Shown here in pieces: positions 1 through 9,529 of a stretch of DNA of 53,986 nucleotides. The stretch spans positions 1-53,986 of the forward strand of contig NZ_JAFMPW010000018.1 in assembly GCF_026126425.1 (NCBI RefSeq), in the 5' to 3' direction. A model generated the notes under the pieces. It searched no databases. It had not been told where the DNA came from and saw only the letters and a list, made by a program, of their open reading frames with translations. The stretch's first letter is position 1, and every line of letters begins with the position of its first letter. Origin of the DNA: Muriicola sp. Z0-33. Its GTDB lineage: Bacteria > Bacteroidota > Bacteroidia > Flavobacteriales > Flavobacteriaceae. Both the position numbers and the translations under genes were made by a program.

Positions 1-69
1 CAGGGAAGTTAAGTCCGTCTGCGCCGATGGTACTGCTACACCAAGTGGGAGAGTAGGCCGCCGCCTTCT
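1..69 (+). rRNA. 5S ribosomal RNA, 3' part
   Basis: The first bases match the 3' half of a bacterial 5S rRNA: GAAGTTAAG, then GATGGTACTGC, then GTGGGAGAGTAGG followed by the closing CCGCCGCC strand. The 5' part, and presumably the 23S and 16S genes, lie to the left of the window. The exact 3' end is uncertain by a few bases. A strong intrinsic terminator follows at once, so this is the tail of an rRNA operon. Confidence 0.93.
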
Positions 70-72
70 TCG

Positions 73-112
73 AACCCTGAAGTAAACTCGTTTTACTTCA
101 GGGTTTTTTTTT
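73..112 (+). terminator. Rho-independent terminator of the rRNA operon
   Basis: A perfect 14-bp stem (73-86 with 92-105) and a 5-base loop are followed by a run of T to 112. It sits directly behind the 5S gene and separates the rRNA operon from the sulfatase gene. Confidence 0.93.
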
Positions 113-179
113 GCCTGAAAGTCCCTGCACTTTAGTCGGGGTAGATGTTTTACCTATCTTTAGATGTAAATCATCCGCT

Positions 180-1766
180 ATGTCCAGGTATTCATTCCTT
201 ATTTGTGTCTTAGGGTTGCTAACCATCAGCAGCTGCAAAAAACAGTCAGCAACAACCCGATCCAAACCCAATATTATATTCATTTTAGTAGATGACCTCG
301 GAATCATGGATCTGGGTTTTTCAGGGAGCCAGTTTTATGAAACCCCCAACATAGATAAATTGGCCAGCCAGGGAATGGTATTTACACAGGGATATGCCGC
401 CAGCAGGGTTTGTAGTCCGTCAAGAGCCAGTATCATGACCGGGAAATTTACAGCAAGGCATGGAATCACCGATTGGATAGGTGCCAAATCCGGAACGGAA
501 TGGCGAACACTTAACAGGCATGATAAGTTATTGCCCGCAAATTATGAGCACGAATTGTCTGCGCAGGATACAACGCTGGCAGAAGCGCTGCTGAATGCAG
601 GGTATACTACCTTTTTTGCAGGGAAATGGCATCTGGGTAGTGAAGGTTCGTATCCCCAGCAACATGGTTTTGAAGTGAATAAAGGCGGGTGGGAAAAAGG
701 TAGTCCTATCGGTGGATACTATTCACCCTGGGAAAACCCGAGTCTGCCAAATTTGGAAAAAGGGGAGAACCTCAGCATGCGATTGGCCAGAGAAACATCA
801 AATTTTATAAGTAGTCAGAAGGATGCTCCATTTTTCGCCTTCTTATCTTTTTATGCCGTTCATGGGCCAATACAAACTACTCAGCATAAATGGCAAAAAT
901 ACCGGGATAAAGCAAATGCGAAAACCCCGGCAAACAGTGGCTATATAATGGAAAGAGTGCTTCCTATCAGACAGGTACAGGACAATCCAATATATGCCGG
1001 TTTGGTAGAAAGCATGGATGATGCAGTTGGACATGTATTACAGAGCCTTGTAGAAAATGGATTGGAAGATAACACTATTGTTGTCTTTACATCAGACAAT
1101 GGAGGAGTAGCCTCCGGGGATTCTTTTTCAACCTCAAACTTGCCATTTAGAGGCGGTAAAGGGTACCAATGGGAGGGCGGAATTCGCGAACCTTACGTAA
1201 TAAAAGTACCCTGGCTTAGTGACGGAAGGAAAACCAGCAGTTACCCGGTAACCGGAACCGATTTCTACCCCACCTTATTAGATTTTGCCGGTTTGGAGCT
1301 CATGCCTAACCAACATCAGGACGGTCTGAGCCTGAGACCGCTGTTGGAAGGGAAGGAAATGGAGGTAGAACGTCCGTTATTCTGGCATTATCCACACTAT
1401 GGTAATCAGGGAGGAAATCCTTCTTCCATAATCCTGGAAAAGGGTTGGAAATTGATTCATTACTGGGAAGATGGTCATGATGAACTCTACAATTTGATAG
1501 CAGACCCGGGGGAACGGGTTGATGTTGCATCGCAGCAGCCGGAAAGAACAGGTGAAATGGCAAATAAATTGTTGAATTGGCTTGCTTCAGTTGGGGCGAA
1601 TATGCCAGAGAGTGATCCCGAATATGATTTGCTTCTGGCCAAAGAAAGACATGAGAAAATAGTTAAAGAGAAATTACCTTCATTGGAAAAGCAAAGGTTA
1701 GAAGTGCTGACTGAAGGGTTTGCTCCCAATGAAGATTGGTGGGGTAGCAAGGTCACAAAAGAATAA
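180..1766 (+). CDS. Lipoprotein sulfatase (arylsulfatase family, S1 type)
   Basis: Predicted to hydrolyse sulfate esters, for example on sulfated polysaccharides, at the cell envelope. The chosen ATG gives a lipoprotein signal with a lipobox ending ISSC; an earlier in-frame start overlaps the rRNA terminator and is unlikely. The catalytic C-S-P-S-R motif, whose Cys is converted to formylglycine, is encoded at 411-425. Metal and substrate motifs follow in the usual order: VDDLG near the N-terminus, GKWHLG, AVHGP and TSDNGG. At 528 residues the length is normal for the family. It is a lone gene between the 5S terminator and gltBD, with no SusC/SusD partner in view. Family assignment is firm; the substrate is unknown. 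Confidence 0.93.
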   Translation: MSRYSFLICVLGLLTISSCKKQSATTRSKPNIIFILVDDLGIMDLGFSGSQFYETPNIDKLASQGMVFTQGYAASRVCSPSRASIMTGKFTARHGITDWIGAKSGTEWRTLNRHDKLLPANYEHELSAQDTTLAEALLNAGYTTFFAGKWHLGSEGSYPQQHGFEVNKGGWEKGSPIGGYYSPWENPSLPNLEKGENLSMRLARETSNFISSQKDAPFFAFLSFYAVHGPIQTTQHKWQKYRDKANAKTPANSGYIMERVLPIRQVQDNPIYAGLVESMDDAVGHVLQSLVENGLEDNTIVVFTSDNGGVASGDSFSTSNLPFRGGKGYQWEGGIREPYVIKVPWLSDGRKTSSYPVTGTDFYPTLLDFAGLELMPNQHQDGLSLRPLLEGKEMEVERPLFWHYPHYGNQGGNPSSIILEKGWKLIHYWEDGHDELYNLIADPGERVDVASQQPERTGEMANKLLNWLASVGANMPESDPEYDLLLAKERHEKIVKEKLPSLEKQRLEVLTEGFAPNEDWWGSKVTKE

Positions 1767-1790
1767 CTATCAGGTTAAGATAAACCCATT

Positions 1791-1819
1791 AAAAAAGGCT
1801 GCTCTTTATGGGCAGCCTT
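1791..1819 (-). terminator. Rho-independent terminator behind gltBD
   Basis: An 8-bp inverted repeat (1795-1802 with 1812-1819, AAGGCTGC type) is followed on the minus strand by a run of six T. It lies 23 bases past the gltD stop. It may also slow transcripts coming from the sulfatase gene, but the plus-strand T-run is poor. Confidence 0.8.
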
Positions 1820-1841
1820 ATTCAATTAAAACAATAACTAG

Positions 1842-3308
1842 TTAAATTTTTGGAAGATCACCTTCTCCTTTTAGTGGTAGATTAGAACTACCCGTTAAAA
1901 AGACGTCAACATGGTGAGCTGCCTGTCTGCCTTCAGATATGGCCCAGACAATAAGAGACTGTCCCCTGCGCTGATCTCCTGCAACAAAAACCCCCGGAAC
2001 ATTAGTGGCATAATCTTTTTCGGTTGCTTTGATATTGGTTCTTGTATCTGCTTCCAATCCCAGTTGCTCTGCTACACTCATTTCAGAACCGGTAAATCCT
2101 AAGGCTAACAGGGCTAAATCACAATCCCACTGCTTTTCTGTTCCTTCAACTTCCTTAAGAACAGGGCGTTGTCCTGGAACTTTTTTCCATTCAACCTCAG
2201 TGGTAATCAATCCTTTTAAGTTGCCATTTTTGTCTCCAATGAACTCTTTTGTAGAGATGCTAAAAAATCTTTCAGCCCCTTCCTTATGGGAAGAACTTGT
2301 CCTTAACCTCATTGGCCAAAAAGGCCAGGGCTGATCTTCTGGCCGCTCTGTGGTTGCCATGGGCATAATTTCAAAATTAACAACAGATTTTGCACCATGC
2401 CTGAAGGAAGTGCCAATACAATCAGAACCTGTATCTCCTCCACCAATTACGATGACATTTTTATTTTTAGCCAGTATTTCCTCGCCAAGATCTTTAATCC
2501 CATCAACCCGCCTGTTATTTTGTGCAAGAAAATCCATGGCCTGGGTAACCCCTTTAAGGTCGGCCCCTTTTATGGGTAAATTTCTTCTTACTGTGGCGCC
2601 ACCACAAAGGACTACGGCATCAAATTGGCTCTTTAGATCATCTGCTTTTTTATCAACTCCAATATGCACCCCACATTCAAATAAAATACCTTCTTCTTCT
2701 AAAATGGCCAAACGCCTGTCTATGATATGTTTTTCCATTTTAAAATCTGGAATACCATAGCGGAGCAACCCACCGGGTTTCTCATCACGCTCAAAAACGG
2801 TTACTGTATGTCCTGCCCGGTTTAATTGCTGAGCAGCAGCTAAACCTGCAGGTCCGGAGCCAATTACTGCAACTGTCTTACCAGTCCGCTCAGTTGGTGG
2901 GTTTGCAACCACCCATCCGTTTTTAAACGCGGTTTCAACAATATTTTTCTCAATATTTTCGATAGAAACTGGATCCTCATTTATCCCTAAAACACAGGCT
3001 TCTTCACAGGGCGCAGGACATAACCTCCCCGTAAATTCGGGAAAGTTGTTTGTAGCGTGTAAAATATTAGCTGCTTTCGCCCATTTACCTCTGTACACTG
3101 CATCGTTGAAATCCGGAATAAGGTTTCCAAGAGGACAACCGCTATGGCAAAACGGGATGCCACAATCCATACAGCGGGCACCTTGATCTTTTATTTCCTT
3201 TTCCTTCATTGGAAGGGTAAACTCCTTATAGTTTTTTACCCTGTCCTCCGCGGGGGCATAGGCTTCAACTTTTCTATCAAACTCCAAAAATCCGGTTGTC
3301 TTTCCCAT
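1842..3308 (-). CDS. gltD: Glutamate synthase, small (NADPH) subunit
   Basis: Supplies electrons from NAD(P)H through FAD and iron-sulfur clusters to the large subunit, which makes two glutamates from glutamine and 2-oxoglutarate. The N-terminal cysteine-rich region (CMDCGIPFCHSGCPLGN, then CPAPCEEAC) carries the 4Fe-4S ligands. A dinucleotide site follows (VAVIGSGPAGLAAAQQL), then a second one for NADPH (VIVIGGGDTGSDC), and a C-terminal VFVAGDQRRGQS FAD motif. The 488-residue length is normal. It lies 7 bases behind gltB on the same strand, so the two are co-transcribed and end at the terminator at 1791-1819. Confidence 0.97.
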   Translation of the reverse strand: MGKTTGFLEFDRKVEAYAPAEDRVKNYKEFTLPMKEKEIKDQGARCMDCGIPFCHSGCPLGNLIPDFNDAVYRGKWAKAANILHATNNFPEFTGRLCPAPCEEACVLGINEDPVSIENIEKNIVETAFKNGWVVANPPTERTGKTVAVIGSGPAGLAAAQQLNRAGHTVTVFERDEKPGGLLRYGIPDFKMEKHIIDRRLAILEEEGILFECGVHIGVDKKADDLKSQFDAVVLCGGATVRRNLPIKGADLKGVTQAMDFLAQNNRRVDGIKDLGEEILAKNKNVIVIGGGDTGSDCIGTSFRHGAKSVVNFEIMPMATTERPEDQPWPFWPMRLRTSSSHKEGAERFFSISTKEFIGDKNGNLKGLITTEVEWKKVPGQRPVLKEVEGTEKQWDCDLALLALGFTGSEMSVAEQLGLEADTRTNIKATEKDYATNVPGVFVAGDQRRGQSLIVWAISEGRQAAHHVDVFLTGSSNLPLKGEGDLPKI

Positions 3309-3315
3309 CTTCTGA

Positions 3316-6300
3316 TTATGTGGTCTGTAATTTTTCTTCTTCTAATCTAATTAAGGCCTGTCTGTATTCTTCAGGGAATACTTTTACAAACTTCGGCAGG
3401 CAGGTATCCCAATTTTCCAAAATTCTTTGTGCCAGAGGACTCATGGTATAATTGTAGTGGCTCTCAATTAATTCCTTTAACTCCTTAATGTCTTCCTCTT
3501 TTTCAACAGGCAATAGGTTTAATGCTTCCTTATTACATCTTTTTTCAAAGGTGTTATTCTTATCATATACATAGGCAATTCCTCCGCTCATTCCTGCACC
3601 AAAATTTCTGCCTACTTCTCCAAGGATCACTGCTACACCTCCTGTCATATATTCGCACCCATGATCACCAATGCCTTCTACAACAGTTTTGGCTCCTGAA
3701 TTCCTTACGCAAAATCGTTCTCCGGCTTTTCCATTTATATACGCCCTGCCAGCTGTAGCTCCATAGAGTGAAACGTTACCCGTTATTACATTTTCTTCAG
3801 GGACAAATGTTGCTCCATCCGGAACTTTAATAACCAGTTTGGCGCCCGAAAGGCCTTTTCCGAGATAATCATTGGTGTTTCCATTTACCGTCAGTGTCAG
3901 CCCTCTGGTTGCAAAAGCGCCAAAACTTTGTCCGGCCGATCCTGTAAAGTTTATTCTCAAGGTATTTATGGGTAAACCTTCCGCGCCATAAGTTTTGGAA
4001 ATTTCATTACTGATAATTGCCCCAACAGCCCTATCGGTATTATGAATAGGAAAATCTAACTTCAGTTTTTCTTTTCTAAATAAGGATGGGGTGGCTTTTT
4101 CTATGATTTCGAATTCTATAGATTTATCCACATCGTGCTTCTGAGCCTCGGTGTTGTAAAACTTAGTCCCCTGAGGTACATCTACCTGATGTAATATAGG
4201 GCTGAGATCTATACCAGATGCTTTATAATGGTTTATGGCCTTTTTTCTGTCTAATTTTTGAACCTGACCCACCATTTCATTTACGGTTCTAAAGCCCAAT
4301 TGCGCCATAATTTCGCGCAATTCCTGTGCTACAAAATACATGTAGTTAACCACATGTTCCGGTTTGCCTTCAAACTTCTTTCTTAGTTCAGGATTTTGAG
4401 TTGCGATCCCTACAGGACAGGTATTCAGATGGCATACACGCATCATGATACAGCCTGAGGCAACTAATGGGGCCGTGGCAAAACCAAATTCTTCGGCTCC
4501 GAGTAAACAGGCAACAGCAACATCCCTACCAGTTTTTAACTGCCCGTCGCACTCCAGAACAATCCTGTTCCTTAAGTCGTTCATCACCAAAGTTTGTTGT
4601 GCTTCGGCTATCCCTAGCTCCCATGGTAAGCCTGCATGTTTTAATGAAGTAAGAGGTGATGCCCCTGTACCCCCGTCGAATCCTGAAACAAGGATAACAT
4701 CGGCTTTGGCTTTGGCTACCCCGGCGGCAACTGTTCCAACCCCTACCTCTGAAACCAGTTTAACATTAATTCTTGCCTTTCGGTTTGCAGATTTTAAGTC
4801 GTAGATCAATTGCGACAGATCTTCAATAGAATATATATCGTGATGTGGTGGAGGCGATATTAAACCTACATAGGGTGTGGAATTCCTGGTTTTGGCAATT
4901 GCGGGATTAACTTTTGGCCCTGGCAATTGGCCGCCTTCTCCTGGTTTGGCACCCTGAGCCATTTTAATCTGGATTTCCTTGGCATTTGTCAGATAATTGG
5001 AGGTAACTCCGAATCTTCCGGATGCCACCTGTTTAATGGCACTATTACGCCAGTCACCCGTTTCATTTTTGTAAAATCTCTCGGCATCCTCTCCACCTTC
5101 ACCGGAATTACTTTTACCGCCAATTCTGTTCATGGCAATAGCCAATGTTTCGTGGGCTTCCTTACTTATGGAGCCATAAGACATTGCACCTGTTTTAAAG
5201 CGCTTAACAATTTCTGTCCATGGTTCAACCTCTTCAAGTGGAATAGGGTCGTAATTAGAAAACTCGAATAAGCCTCTGATGGTGAGCAGATTTTTGGATT
5301 GTTCGTTAACCATTGCTGAGAATTCTTTATAAGTATCAGCTTCGTTTCCGCGAACAGCCTTTTGTAGTTTGGCAATAGACAATGGGTTGAACATATGTTT
5401 TTCGCCATCACGACGCCATCGGTATTCCCCGCCCACTTCCAGATCAAGGTTAGCAGCTATTTCTTTCTCTGAATATGCCTTCTTGTGTCTTTTAGCGATC
5501 TCTTTTTCAATCTCGTATAATCCTATACCCTGGATTCTGGTTGGCGTTCCGGGGAAATACTTCTCTACCGTTTTGGTATTTATCCCTATACATTCAAACA
5601 ATTGGGAACCCCGGTAAGAATTAAGGGTAGAGATACCTATTTTATTCATCACTTTTAAAATTCCCTTACCTACAGCCTTGTTGTAATTCTTAATAGCATC
5701 TTCAAAGGAGTATTCCGTAATGTCGTTCTGTTCTATTTGCTCCCCAATGATTTCATTTACCAGATATGGGTTAATTGCGCTTGCCCCGAAACCGAAAAGT
5801 GTTGTAAAATGATGTACCTCTCTGGGTTCGGCAGACTCTATGATAATGCTCAACTTTGAGCGTTTCCCCAATTTCTGCAATCCACTGTTCACATAGGAAC
5901 AGGCCAAAACGGCGGGTATAGGTGCCAGGTCCTTACTGACATTCCTGTCTGAAAGAATTATAATATTGGTGGTTTCGTCAATGGCCTTTGAGGCCTTATC
6001 CAGGATGGCTTCTAGAGCATCTTCCAGGCCATTGTGCCCCCGCTTAATTTCGTAGAGGATGGGGATAGATACTACTTTATAATCCGGACTGGCATCGTAA
6101 TTTTTAATCTTATCCAGATCTTCCTTGGAAATTACCGGATTTTGAATTTTAAGTTTCCTGCAATGAAGTTCGGTATAGTCGAAAATGTTGTGGTCTTCCC
6201 CAAGGGTCAGGCTGATGTCTGTAATCAGCTCCTCCCTGATACCATCAAGTGGTGGGTTGGTTACCTGAGCGAATAATTGCTTAAAATAGTTGTATATCAG

Positions 6301-7824
6301 CTGAGGGCGTTCTGACAATACCGCAATTGGGGTATCTGAGCCCATAGATCCTATAGGTTCTTTGGCTGTCTTGCCCATTGGAAGGATGATGGTATTAATA
6401 TCTTCCTGAGTATATCCAAAAACCGACTTTCTTTTTACGAGAGATTCCTCGTTTAGAAATAAAGGACAATCGTTATAAGGGATATCCTTAAGATAGACGA
6501 TATTTTTATCCAGCCATTTTTTGTAAGGCCTTAGCTGGGCTATCTCTTCTTTTATTTCTTCATCATTAACAATACGCCCTTCCCCCATGTTTACCAAAAA
6601 CATTTTTCCGGGTTCTAACCTTCCGTGAAATTCTATGTTCTCAGGTGCTATGTCTATTACCCCTACTTCTGAAGACATAATTACATAACCATCTTTAGTG
6701 ACAGAATAGCGCGACGGCCGCAGCCCGTTTCTATCTAATACAGCTCCTATATAATTTCCATCAGTAAAAGGAATAGAAGCCGGCCCGTCCCAGGGTTCCA
6801 TTAAACAGGAGTTGTATTCGTAAAAAGCGCGTTTCGCTTCAGACATATTGGTATTCTTCTCCCAGGCTTCAGGAACCAGCATCATCATCACTTCGGGTAA
6901 GGACCTTCCGGTCATAAGGAGCAGCTCAACAACCATATCCATGGTGGCCGAATCCGATTTCCCGGGGAGTATCACCGGGAGGATTTTCTTGATATCCTCT
7001 CCAAAAAGTTCACTTTTCAATAACTCCTCTCTTGAGGTCATTCTGGATACATTACCCCTTAATGTATTAATCTCACCATTGTGGCACATATACCTAAATG
7101 GTTGCGCAAGATCCCAGGTGGGGAAGGTATTGGTAGAAAAACGCTGGTGAACTAATGCCAATCTGGTCACCACTGCCGGATCCATCAGATCTTTGTAGTA
7201 CAATTTTATATCATTGGGCATCAACAACCCTTTAAATATGATGATCTTTGTGGATAGACTCGGGACATAAAAGAATTTGTTCTCTGATAATTTGGATCCG
7301 CTAACAGTATGTTCCGTAATCTTTCTGGCGATATAAAGTTTTAGGTTGAAGTCGAAATAAGTTTGTTCTTTATTTTCTTTTCCAACGAATAATTGTTTTA
7401 CAAATGGCTCTGTCTCCATTGCAATCCTTCCTGGGATTGATCTGTTTACCGGCACATCTCGCCAACCCAGTAATTGTAGCCCTTGCTTCTTTATATTTTC
7501 CTCGAAAATTTCGATACAGAAATTTCGTTGATTTTCTTTACGGGGAAGGAAGATATTGCCAACGGCATAGGATCCCGGTTCTGGCAATTCAAAATTACAT
7601 TGTGTTATAAAATATTCATGGGGGATATCTATAAGTATACCCGCGCCATCTCCTGTTTTCCCGTCAGCGCTTACTGCACCGCGATGTTCTAATTTATCTA
7701 ATATTTCCAGGGCCTTGTGGATGATATCATTAGACTTCCGTCCTTTCAGGCTACAGATAAATCCTGCACCGCAATTATCATGTTCAAATTCTGGAAAGTA
7801 AAGTCCTTGTTGCTCCAACTTCAT
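3316..7824 (-). CDS. gltB: Glutamate synthase, large subunit
   Basis: Catalytic subunit of GOGAT, taking ammonia from glutamine to 2-oxoglutarate in the cytoplasm. It is full length at 1502 residues. The class II amidotransferase nucleophile is Cys18 in HDNCGAGF, so a 17-residue propeptide must be removed. The FMN/synthase domain contains the SGEGGED and GAKPGEGGQLPG motifs, and the 3Fe-4S cysteines appear in CIMMRVCHLNTCPVG. The C-terminal GXGXG beta-helix domain is present. It is the first gene of gltBD. A TATTTTTG element on the minus strand at 7842-7849 could be a -7 box, but I see no well-spaced -33 element. Confidence 0.98.
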   Translation of the reverse strand: MKLEQQGLYFPEFEHDNCGAGFICSLKGRKSNDIIHKALEILDKLEHRGAVSADGKTGDGAGILIDIPHEYFITQCNFELPEPGSYAVGNIFLPRKENQRNFCIEIFEENIKKQGLQLLGWRDVPVNRSIPGRIAMETEPFVKQLFVGKENKEQTYFDFNLKLYIARKITEHTVSGSKLSENKFFYVPSLSTKIIIFKGLLMPNDIKLYYKDLMDPAVVTRLALVHQRFSTNTFPTWDLAQPFRYMCHNGEINTLRGNVSRMTSREELLKSELFGEDIKKILPVILPGKSDSATMDMVVELLLMTGRSLPEVMMMLVPEAWEKNTNMSEAKRAFYEYNSCLMEPWDGPASIPFTDGNYIGAVLDRNGLRPSRYSVTKDGYVIMSSEVGVIDIAPENIEFHGRLEPGKMFLVNMGEGRIVNDEEIKEEIAQLRPYKKWLDKNIVYLKDIPYNDCPLFLNEESLVKRKSVFGYTQEDINTIILPMGKTAKEPIGSMGSDTPIAVLSERPQLIYNYFKQLFAQVTNPPLDGIREELITDISLTLGEDHNIFDYTELHCRKLKIQNPVISKEDLDKIKNYDASPDYKVVSIPILYEIKRGHNGLEDALEAILDKASKAIDETTNIIILSDRNVSKDLAPIPAVLACSYVNSGLQKLGKRSKLSIIIESAEPREVHHFTTLFGFGASAINPYLVNEIIGEQIEQNDITEYSFEDAIKNYNKAVGKGILKVMNKIGISTLNSYRGSQLFECIGINTKTVEKYFPGTPTRIQGIGLYEIEKEIAKRHKKAYSEKEIAANLDLEVGGEYRWRRDGEKHMFNPLSIAKLQKAVRGNEADTYKEFSAMVNEQSKNLLTIRGLFEFSNYDPIPLEEVEPWTEIVKRFKTGAMSYGSISKEAHETLAIAMNRIGGKSNSGEGGEDAERFYKNETGDWRNSAIKQVASGRFGVTSNYLTNAKEIQIKMAQGAKPGEGGQLPGPKVNPAIAKTRNSTPYVGLISPPPHHDIYSIEDLSQLIYDLKSANRKARINVKLVSEVGVGTVAAGVAKAKADVILVSGFDGGTGASPLTSLKHAGLPWELGIAEAQQTLVMNDLRNRIVLECDGQLKTGRDVAVACLLGAEEFGFATAPLVASGCIMMRVCHLNTCPVGIATQNPELRKKFEGKPEHVVNYMYFVAQELREIMAQLGFRTVNEMVGQVQKLDRKKAINHYKASGIDLSPILHQVDVPQGTKFYNTEAQKHDVDKSIEFEIIEKATPSLFRKEKLKLDFPIHNTDRAVGAIISNEISKTYGAEGLPINTLRINFTGSAGQSFGAFATRGLTLTVNGNTNDYLGKGLSGAKLVIKVPDGATFVPEENVITGNVSLYGATAGRAYINGKAGERFCVRNSGAKTVVEGIGDHGCEYMTGGVAVILGEVGRNFGAGMSGGIAYVYDKNNTFEKRCNKEALNLLPVEKEEDIKELKELIESHYNYTMSPLAQRILENWDTCLPKFVKVFPEEYRQALIRLEEEKLQTT

Positions 7825-8082
7825 ACATTATCATATTTATTCAAAAATATCATTTTAGCTGAATAATATACAGCTTGAAGACGTTAATCAAACAAGAAAT
7901 TAATTATTTTGAAATAAAGGTTGCATATTATTCAAAATACCTATTTATGGGGAGCTAAATTGTGATTTTGATAATGAAGAATACGCAAAACAGGGAAATT
8001 TATTGACCAAATTTCCGAACAACAAGAGAAGTCAATAAGAAGAAAAATCAAGTATTTAAGCCAATAGTGATATGTGGTTGTA

Positions 8083-9225
8083 TTAATCTTTAAGAAGATC
8101 TCTGGAAATAACAATTTTTTGTATTTCCGTGGTGCCCTCATAAATCTGTGTAATCTTGGCGTCTCGCATCATTCTTTCCACATGGTATTCCTTTACAAAA
8201 CCATTGCCGCCATGTATCTGAACTGCCTCTATAGCGGTATCCATTGCTACCTGAGAGGCGTACAACTTGGCCATTGCGCCAGTCACATCATAATTCTTAT
8301 TATTGTCTTTATCCCAGGCCGCTTTGTAGACTAAATGACGGGCTGCTGCAATTTGAGTGTGCATATCGGCCAGTTTAAAAGCAATCGCCTGGTGTTTGCC
8401 TATTTCCTTGCCAAAGGCCTTTCTTTCTTTGGCGTACTTTTTAGAAAGTTCATAGGCTCCTGCGGCTATCCCCAAGGCTTGCGCTGCAATCCCTATACGA
8501 CCACCGGCCAGGGTTTTCATGGCAAATTTAAAACCAAATCCGTCTTCCCCTATCCTGTTTTCTTTAGGAACTTTAACATCGTTAAAAAGCAGGGAATGGG
8601 TATCACTTCCGCGTATACCCAATTTGTTCTCTTTAGGACCAATTTCAAATCCTTCCATTCCTTTTTCAATAATCAGGGCGTTGATACCCTTGTGACCTTT
8701 CTCAACATCGGTTTGTGCCATTACAATATATACCTCGGCGGAATTTCCATTAGTGATCCAATTTTTGGTCCCGTTGAGAATATAGTGATCGCCTTTATCT
8801 ATGGCAGTTGTTTTTTGAGAGGTGGCATCACTTCCAGCTTCCGGTTCGGACAGGCAAAATGCCCCAATGCAGTTTCCAGAGGCTAATTGAGTAAGGTATT
8901 TCATCTTCTGTTCTTCGGAACCATAGGTTTCAAGGCCCCAACAAACCAGCGAATTATTTACTGATACCACGACAGATGCAGAAGCATCAACTTTTGATAG
9001 TTCTTCCATGGTTAGCACATAAGAAAGGGTATCTAAACCACTTCCTCCGTATTTTGGGTCTACCATCATGCCCATAAACCCCAATTCTCCCATTCTTTTT
9101 ACCTGCTGTTCAGGAAATTCCTGGGCATCATCTCTTTCAATAACTCCGGGTAATAATTCTGTTTGGGCAAAGTCTCTGGCTGCCTGTTGAATCATTAATT
9201 GTTCTTCGGTAAGTGTAAAATCCAT
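8083..9225 (-). CDS. Acyl-CoA dehydrogenase
   Basis: FAD enzyme that oxidises an acyl-CoA to the 2-enoyl-CoA, in beta-oxidation or branched-chain amino-acid breakdown. The ATG at 9225 (MDFTLTEEQLMIQ) is the standard family start; the open frame runs 20 residues further upstream without support. Signature motifs are FCLSEPEAGSDA, WITNGN and the C-terminal YEGTTEIQKIVISRDLL, whose Glu is in the position of the catalytic base in short-chain and bacterial enzymes. The 380-residue length is typical. The downstream 258 bases before gltB hold no recognised gene. A promoter-like element lies 30 bases upstream. Confidence 0.95.
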   Translation of the reverse strand: MDFTLTEEQLMIQQAARDFAQTELLPGVIERDDAQEFPEQQVKRMGELGFMGMMVDPKYGGSGLDTLSYVLTMEELSKVDASASVVVSVNNSLVCWGLETYGSEEQKMKYLTQLASGNCIGAFCLSEPEAGSDATSQKTTAIDKGDHYILNGTKNWITNGNSAEVYIVMAQTDVEKGHKGINALIIEKGMEGFEIGPKENKLGIRGSDTHSLLFNDVKVPKENRIGEDGFGFKFAMKTLAGGRIGIAAQALGIAAGAYELSKKYAKERKAFGKEIGKHQAIAFKLADMHTQIAAARHLVYKAAWDKDNNKNYDVTGAMAKLYASQVAMDTAIEAVQIHGGNGFVKEYHVERMMRDAKITQIYEGTTEIQKIVISRDLLKD

Positions 9226-9254
9226 TCCTATATGATATTGATAAAAAACCAATG

Positions 9255-9285
9255 CAAATATAGCTGTATGTTGGATAATATTCAA
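9255..9285 (-). promoter_or_regulatory. Bacteroidetes-type promoter of the acyl-CoA dehydrogenase gene
   Basis: On the minus strand a TTG (9285-9283) is followed after 20 bases by TATATTTG (9262-9255), fitting the TTG-N17-23-TAnnTTTG pattern. It lies 29 bases before the ATG. Confidence 0.6.
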
Positions 9286-9392
9286 TAAGCAAGACGATAA
9301 ATTAAGAATTGTTTAAATATTACTTAAAGTGCACCAGCCGTATTTTTGTAGGAGATAAGCGAAGAAACAAGGTGTAACCTGAGCAATATTTT

Positions 9393-9400
9393 TATATTTG
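9393..9400 (+). promoter_or_regulatory. Possible -7 promoter element for the dehydrogenase-nhaD operon
   Basis: TATATTTG matches the TAnnTTTG consensus and would give a leader of about 120 bases before the dehydrogenase ATG. The expected -33 TTTG is not clear. The leader contains a small CCCC-TTTT-GGGG hairpin at 9455-9466. Confidence 0.45.
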
Positions 9401-9529
9401 TCACTTATAGCACAGCCTATTTCATTTAATCCTAAAGTTATGAGACAGCACTAACCCCTTTTGGGGATACAAGAGGAAGTTTAAGAGAGAATTAGAAGTG
9501 TAATTAGTGCAACATAAAATTAGGAAGTC

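Noticed and set aside
111-179. N-terminal extension of the sulfatase
   Set aside because: It overlaps the rRNA terminator; the lipoprotein signal starts cleanly at the ATG at 180.
7941-8141. 66-codon minus-strand frame between gltB and the acyl-CoA dehydrogenase
   Set aside because: It overlaps the end of the dehydrogenase gene and has low-complexity, A+T-driven composition with no family.
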